From: Nitrospira sp. SB0662_bin_26
GTDB taxonomy: Bacteria > Nitrospirota > Nitrospiria > Nitrospirales > UBA8639
Length of the DNA stretch: 59,775 nt
Reading direction: 5' to 3'
Assembly: GCA_009840285.1 (NCBI GenBank)
Contig: VXOF01000089.1
Location: forward strand, 1 to 59,775
The translations under genes and the position numbers were made by a program. The notes below the pieces were generated by a model. It was not told where the DNA came from. It did not search any database and saw only the letters and a program-made list of their open reading frames with translations. Below are positions 56,041 through 59,775 of the stretch, in pieces (positions within the stretch are counted from its first letter, which is position 1; every line of letters starts with the position of its first letter).

Positions 56041-58614
56041 TTAGAATGCATACAACGCCCTCAGGTAATAGTATCCGCCGTTGAATCCAAAGGGCGAATA
56101 CTCGGGGTACATCGTGCCTGAAACCCCGGTTGATCTGTCCGGATACGAATCGAACAGGTTTTGCGCACCTGCCGAGACCGTCAGCCCGTTTTTCATGGTG
56201 TACGACGTTTCCAGGTCCACGAGCCACTGCTGACCGGCGTCGACACGGGTATTAGGTCCACCGTCTGTCGTAAACTCCGTAAAGCCGTCGTACCAATAGA
56301 CCCGGCCCAGGAACCGCCAGGGCCCCTGCCTGTGATCGCCTGTCAATGTGAACCGGAACCACGGCAGGGTTTTTTCCAACTGTATCACCCGCTTGGCATC
56401 GATGGCATCCGGATTATTGATGTCGGTGACCTCGGTCCGGTTATAGTTGCCCGCGAACGTCCAGAGGGTGTTCCCTCCGGCGAACTGCATCGGGTAAGTC
56501 GCCACGATGTCCACCCCGTTGGTGGTAGTATCGAACGCGTTGGCATAGTAGGCCACCCGGCCCCACTGCTCGGGATTTTGGATGCCTAAACGTCGCAACT
56601 CATTATAATCAGCTGCAGTCAAATCAATTTGGGCGCTCCGTGCGATACGGTCCCGTACCGCGACCCGGTAGTAGTCGATGGTCACGTTCAGGCCGCCCAC
56701 GTCCAACACCGTGCCCGCGGATAGGTTGAAGGACTTTTCCGGCTTCAGCGGCTCAGCCCCTTTCAGGAGCGCAACCGGATGGCTCGCCGGGAAGGTTCCC
56801 ACGTCAGTCAGTCGCTCATCGACGAACGCCGTGGTCACGTTCGTAATGTTCGCCTGTCCCACGGTCGGGGCGCGGAACCCCGTGCTGACCGCACCGCGAA
56901 GCGCCATGAAGGGCGTGGCTTGCCAACGGGTGTCGAACTTGCCGTTCAGGGTGTCTCCGAAGGTTTCGAATTCCTCATATCGTCCGGCCACGCCGACCAG
57001 CAGGTCCTTGTTCACGTTGGTTTCCAAATCCACGTAGGCGGCATAGCTGCCCCGGTTGTTTGTTCCCGCGATATTGGGGTGGAATCCGGTAAATCCGTTG
57101 GACCCGATGCCGAAGCCCTGTGCTGCGAGATTTGGGTCAACGAACCAGGAATTCTCCCCGCCGGCCGTGACCTCGAATTGCTCCACTCGATACTCCAGGC
57201 CCAAGCCGACGTTCAGGGGGGAGGGGAGCATGGCGGTCTGCATTGATCTGGAGAGATCCAGGTTGATCACGTGATCCGTCTCGGTGTACTTGCCCGGATT
57301 ATAGGTCGTCGGAATATTGGTTCTCATTCTAGCGAGTTGCGGGTTGATGGTGTTCCTCATGAAGAAGTCCGTGCTGTGTTGACCGAGCACGGCGCTGAAG
57401 TCATAGTGCCAGTCGTCCAACCAGGGATTGTCGCTGGACAGGTCCCCGCGGATACCCCCGGCAACGCTCCAGTCGCGCACCGTCCCCCCGAAGAACGGGG
57501 TGAATCCGCCGGGAAATTTTTCATTGAACATGAAACAGTTAGAGGGAAGGTCTGCGATGTCACTGGCATAGTCGGCCGCCTGGTCCGTCGGTACGGCAGG
57601 GCAGCCCTCGCCGGACAGATCGGCTACGAGATGGGTTGCGCCGTCGTCATTGGAGAATACACCTGATCGCGTATTGGGATTACGGTAGTAGAACCCGCCT
57701 TCGATTTTGCGTTGCGAATAGTTGCTCCAGCCGTACAGTTCGGTGCTGCTGTTCAGATCCATTCCGAAGTTGCCGAAGAGTTTGTAGTCATACTGAACCT
57801 CGGGCGCGCCCCAAACCATGGCATTGGGTTTCCGCGTGTACTGGCTGCTCACCACGTGCCTGTTGCCCGCGTCAATCAGGGCCTGCGCATCGCTGCGTTG
57901 TTGGCTGCGGTCGGTCCAGTCCCTCGTTCCATATTCGAAGCTGAAATTGGCAAATCCGGACTGGATGAACGGGAGCGGCAGAGGCACGCCAAGGTTGCCC
58001 GCAATACTGGCGGTATCGCCGTCTCCTGCATAATACTTGCCCCAGCGGGCTTCCACCGTGCCGCTGTCCGGGGCGTCCTTCAACACGAAATTCATCACGC
58101 CGGCCACGGCATCGGACCCGTACTGCGCGGCCGCGCCGTCGCGCAGTACTTCCACGCGCTTCATCGCAATGGCCGGGAATGCGGCCAGATCAGTCGCGTG
58201 CGCTCCGTCTGAAATGCCACCGCCCAGGAACGTCAGGACTGACCCCCGGTGCCGCCGTTTGCCGTTGACCAGGATCAGCGTGGAGTCCGGGGGCAGGCCG
58301 CGCAGGTTCGCCGGGCGTACCAGCGTGGCCGCGTCGCCGATGGGTTGCTGGTTGACGTTGTAGGACGGCACGGTGGCCCTCAGGAGGGTGTTCATGTCCC
58401 TGACCCCGTAGTTCCTCATGTCTTTCCCTTCAATCACGTCAATCGGCACCGGGGAATCCTGGGCCGAACGTGTGGGAACACGGGAGCCGACCACCACCAC
58501 TTCTTCGAGTTTGAAAACGTCCTGATCCGCGGCGTCCTGTGCTAAAGACTGTTGAGTCGGAATAGCCAACAGACACAACAGGAAAATTGATGGGATGATT
58601 CGATAACCGTTCAT
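56041..58614 (-). CDS. TonB-dependent outer-membrane receptor
   Basis: 857 aa. Signal peptide MNGYRIIPSIFLLCLLAIPTQQSLA. TonB box FKLEEVVVVGSRV. The plug domain has PVPIDVIEGKDMRNYGVRDMNTLLRATVPSYNVNQQPIGDAATLVRPANLRGLPPDSTLILVNGKRRHRGS and VEVLRDGAAAQYGSDAVAGVMNFVLKDAP. A large barrel ends in YYLRALYAF with terminal Phe. The family resembles generic TonB receptors of unknown substrate; no Fur-type site was found upstream. It lies between the tandem-TonB protein (21 bases) and the TPR gene. Confidence 0.9.
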   Translation of the reverse strand: MNGYRIIPSIFLLCLLAIPTQQSLAQDAADQDVFKLEEVVVVGSRVPTRSAQDSPVPIDVIEGKDMRNYGVRDMNTLLRATVPSYNVNQQPIGDAATLVRPANLRGLPPDSTLILVNGKRRHRGSVLTFLGGGISDGAHATDLAAFPAIAMKRVEVLRDGAAAQYGSDAVAGVMNFVLKDAPDSGTVEARWGKYYAGDGDTASIAGNLGVPLPLPFIQSGFANFSFEYGTRDWTDRSQQRSDAQALIDAGNRHVVSSQYTRKPNAMVWGAPEVQYDYKLFGNFGMDLNSSTELYGWSNYSQRKIEGGFYYRNPNTRSGVFSNDDGATHLVADLSGEGCPAVPTDQAADYASDIADLPSNCFMFNEKFPGGFTPFFGGTVRDWSVAGGIRGDLSSDNPWLDDWHYDFSAVLGQHSTDFFMRNTINPQLARMRTNIPTTYNPGKYTETDHVINLDLSRSMQTAMLPSPLNVGLGLEYRVEQFEVTAGGENSWFVDPNLAAQGFGIGSNGFTGFHPNIAGTNNRGSYAAYVDLETNVNKDLLVGVAGRYEEFETFGDTLNGKFDTRWQATPFMALRGAVSTGFRAPTVGQANITNVTTAFVDERLTDVGTFPASHPVALLKGAEPLKPEKSFNLSAGTVLDVGGLNVTIDYYRVAVRDRIARSAQIDLTAADYNELRRLGIQNPEQWGRVAYYANAFDTTTNGVDIVATYPMQFAGGNTLWTFAGNYNRTEVTDINNPDAIDAKRVIQLEKTLPWFRFTLTGDHRQGPWRFLGRVYWYDGFTEFTTDGGPNTRVDAGQQWLVDLETSYTMKNGLTVSAGAQNLFDSYPDRSTGVSGTMYPEYSPFGFNGGYYYLRALYAF

Positions 58615-58635
58615 AAGCAGATCTCCTTAGGTGAG

Positions 58636-59730
58636 CTATTCCTCGTTTCTTGTCTCCTCTTTATATTCCTCGAGATCGAATGTAACTGGCAGGTCGACAG
58701 CGGAAGAAATGGGATCGTCTCCAAGTTTCGCCGGATCGAATTGCCACGTTTTGACCGACTGTGCGGCGCTCTCGTCAAGCTCGGGAAATCCCGAGCTTTC
58801 TTGAATTTTGACGTTTTTAACGTCTCCGCCGGTGCCGATGGTGATTCGCAGTACGACCGTGCCTTCCCAGCCTTGCTGGCGCGCCGTCTGGGGATAGTCG
58901 GGACGTGCGGATTTGACCAGTCTGGCGGGTTTCTTCACCTTCACGGGTTCAGGCTCGGGCTCGGGTTCAGGTTCCGGCCGCGGGGCTTGGATTCCATACT
59001 CGTCAAGGTTGAACCTGATGGGCAGATCCACCACGCTGGGAACAGGAAACTCGCCATCTTTCGCCGGATCGAATCGCCACGTCTTGACGGATTTTGCGGC
59101 GCTTTCGTCAAGGGCGTCATAGCCCGTGCTTTTTTGGGTAGCGACGTTTCCCACGTTCCCGCCCGGATCGATGTTTATGCGTAACACGACCGTACCTTCC
59201 CAGCCCTGCCTGCGGGCCACTTGGGGATACGGTGGACGTTCGGATTTAATGAGTCTGACGGTTTTTCGAAGTGCTTTGCGGTCCGCAATGGAATCCCGAG
59301 GGAGTTCGGGTGCAGGTCTGTCCCACGGGGCAACGGAATTCTTGGAAATCGTGGTGACCGGTAAGCTGTTGAACGGCGTGGCCGCGGTCGTGTCGATGGC
59401 GGCAAGGCTGATGCGGCGCTCGGCTTGGGCAGCCGTCAATGGGACGGTTTGCCACAATCCTTTGCGATTCGCTATGGAATCCCGCGCAACTGTACGCTTG
59501 GCCTGCGAGACGATGGGAGTCTTGGCTATCGTAGAGATAATAAGGTCGTTCAACGGCATCGAAGTCGTGGTATCGGGTGTGGGTATGCTGATTTCCCGCT
59601 CTTCTTCTTCGGCCAATGTGTCGGCAATTTCGAGGGTCTCCAGGAACTCGATAGAATCGTCAGGCGCGCTTTGCGCCCCTGCCGGAGAACAGACGGCACA
59701 ACTCAGCAACGGCACAAGAACTGCCCCCAT
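58636..59730 (-). CDS. Secreted protein with two tandem TonB C-terminal domains
   Basis: 364 aa. A signal-peptide-like N-terminus (VLVPLLSCAVCSPAGAQSAPDD) replaces the usual TonB membrane anchor; an in-frame stop just upstream rules out a longer start. Two internal repeats, DTTTSMPLNDLIISTIAKTPI...RDSIANRKGL and DTTAATPFNSLPVTTISKNSV...RDSIADRKAL, precede two TonB C-terminal domains: ARRQGWEGTVVLRINIDPGGNVGNV...WRFDPAKDGE and ARQQGWEGTVVLRITIGTGGDVKNV...WQFDPAKLGD. They are joined by a PEPEPEPEPEP linker. The two domains are nearly identical, indicating a recent duplication. It probably binds receptors or peptidoglycan in the periplasm rather than transducing energy from the inner membrane. 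Confidence 0.8.
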   Translation of the reverse strand: MGAVLVPLLSCAVCSPAGAQSAPDDSIEFLETLEIADTLAEEEEREISIPTPDTTTSMPLNDLIISTIAKTPIVSQAKRTVARDSIANRKGLWQTVPLTAAQAERRISLAAIDTTAATPFNSLPVTTISKNSVAPWDRPAPELPRDSIADRKALRKTVRLIKSERPPYPQVARRQGWEGTVVLRINIDPGGNVGNVATQKSTGYDALDESAAKSVKTWRFDPAKDGEFPVPSVVDLPIRFNLDEYGIQAPRPEPEPEPEPEPVKVKKPARLVKSARPDYPQTARQQGWEGTVVLRITIGTGGDVKNVKIQESSGFPELDESAAQSVKTWQFDPAKLGDDPISSAVDLPVTFDLEEYKEETRNEE

Positions 59731-59775
59731 TGCCCCGGTCTATTATAAACAACACCCAGCCCACAAGACGTAGAG

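Noticed and set aside
1-59775. CRISPR array
   Set aside because: No regularly spaced repeat-spacer pattern was seen on either strand; the repeats present are dispersed palindromes.

Overview
The window looks like a chromosomal segment of a Nitrospira-like bacterium (phylum Nitrospirota). This is an inference from gene content and order: hflX-nth-yicC-gmk-rpoZ-coaBC, a Gram-negative envelope (Tol and Ton systems, TonB-dependent receptors, lipoproteins), paralogous small c-type cytochromes with one CxxCH motif each, and short dispersed repeats of types I associate with environmental genomes. No rRNA or marker search could be run, so the genus is not proven.

Layout. 1-4522: core genes on the plus strand (HflX C-terminus, Nth, YicC, Gmk, RpoZ, CoaBC), tightly packed or overlapping. 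4602-12649: an accessory surface-glycan region with a membrane sulfatase-fold protein, a small membrane protein, methyltransferases and glycosyltransferases. It includes a high-GC patch with an LpsB/LpcC-like transferase and a truncated second transferase. 12690-16902: pyrE, an unknown conserved protein, a sulfatase-modifying-factor-fold protein and a LysM lytic transglycosylase. 16920-24302: an anchored TPR protein, tRNA-Val, tRNA-Asp and a tolQ-tolR-tolA-tolB operon followed by a coiled-coil lipoprotein where pal might be expected. 24373-30023: mutL-miaA-mtnP-pfkB-rodZ. 30210-33219: two paralogous cytochromes c separated by a terminator and a MITE-like palindrome, then a HEAT-repeat protein and small unknowns. 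33412-36615: a promoter with a Fur-box-like site, a TonB-dependent receptor and a methyltransferase. 36701-40650: an unknown protein, a UvrD-type helicase and a secreted HExxH protein, followed by tRNA-Arg and tRNA-Lys.

40873-51431: the most interesting region. A 10.5 kb element is integrated in the 3' end of tRNA-Lys(CTT) and bounded by perfect 48 bp direct repeats. It encodes a tyrosine integrase, an AlpA-like regulator, a large terminase, an HNH nuclease, an HK97-type capsid, a prohead protease, two connector/closure proteins, a portal and a gp10-like neck protein. It has no recognisable tail, baseplate, lysis or replication genes. That set matches a capsid-forming phage-inducible chromosomal island (cf-PICI), which builds its own head and borrows helper-phage tails. 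Phased integrase arm-type repeats, AlpA and integrase terminators, a divergent promoter pair and clustered hairpins can also be read directly from the sequence.

51524-59730: on the minus strand, a TPR protein, a Slp-family lipoprotein, and a dedicated Ton system (ExbD, ExbB, TonB, TPR protein, a large TonB-dependent receptor, and an unusual secreted protein with two tandem TonB C-terminal domains). The window therefore has a Tol system, a Ton system, two receptors and three TonB/TolA-type proteins.

Short dispersed repeats have been absorbed into reading frames at several places (HflX, the Nth N-terminus, the lytic transglycosylase and one cytochrome c start).
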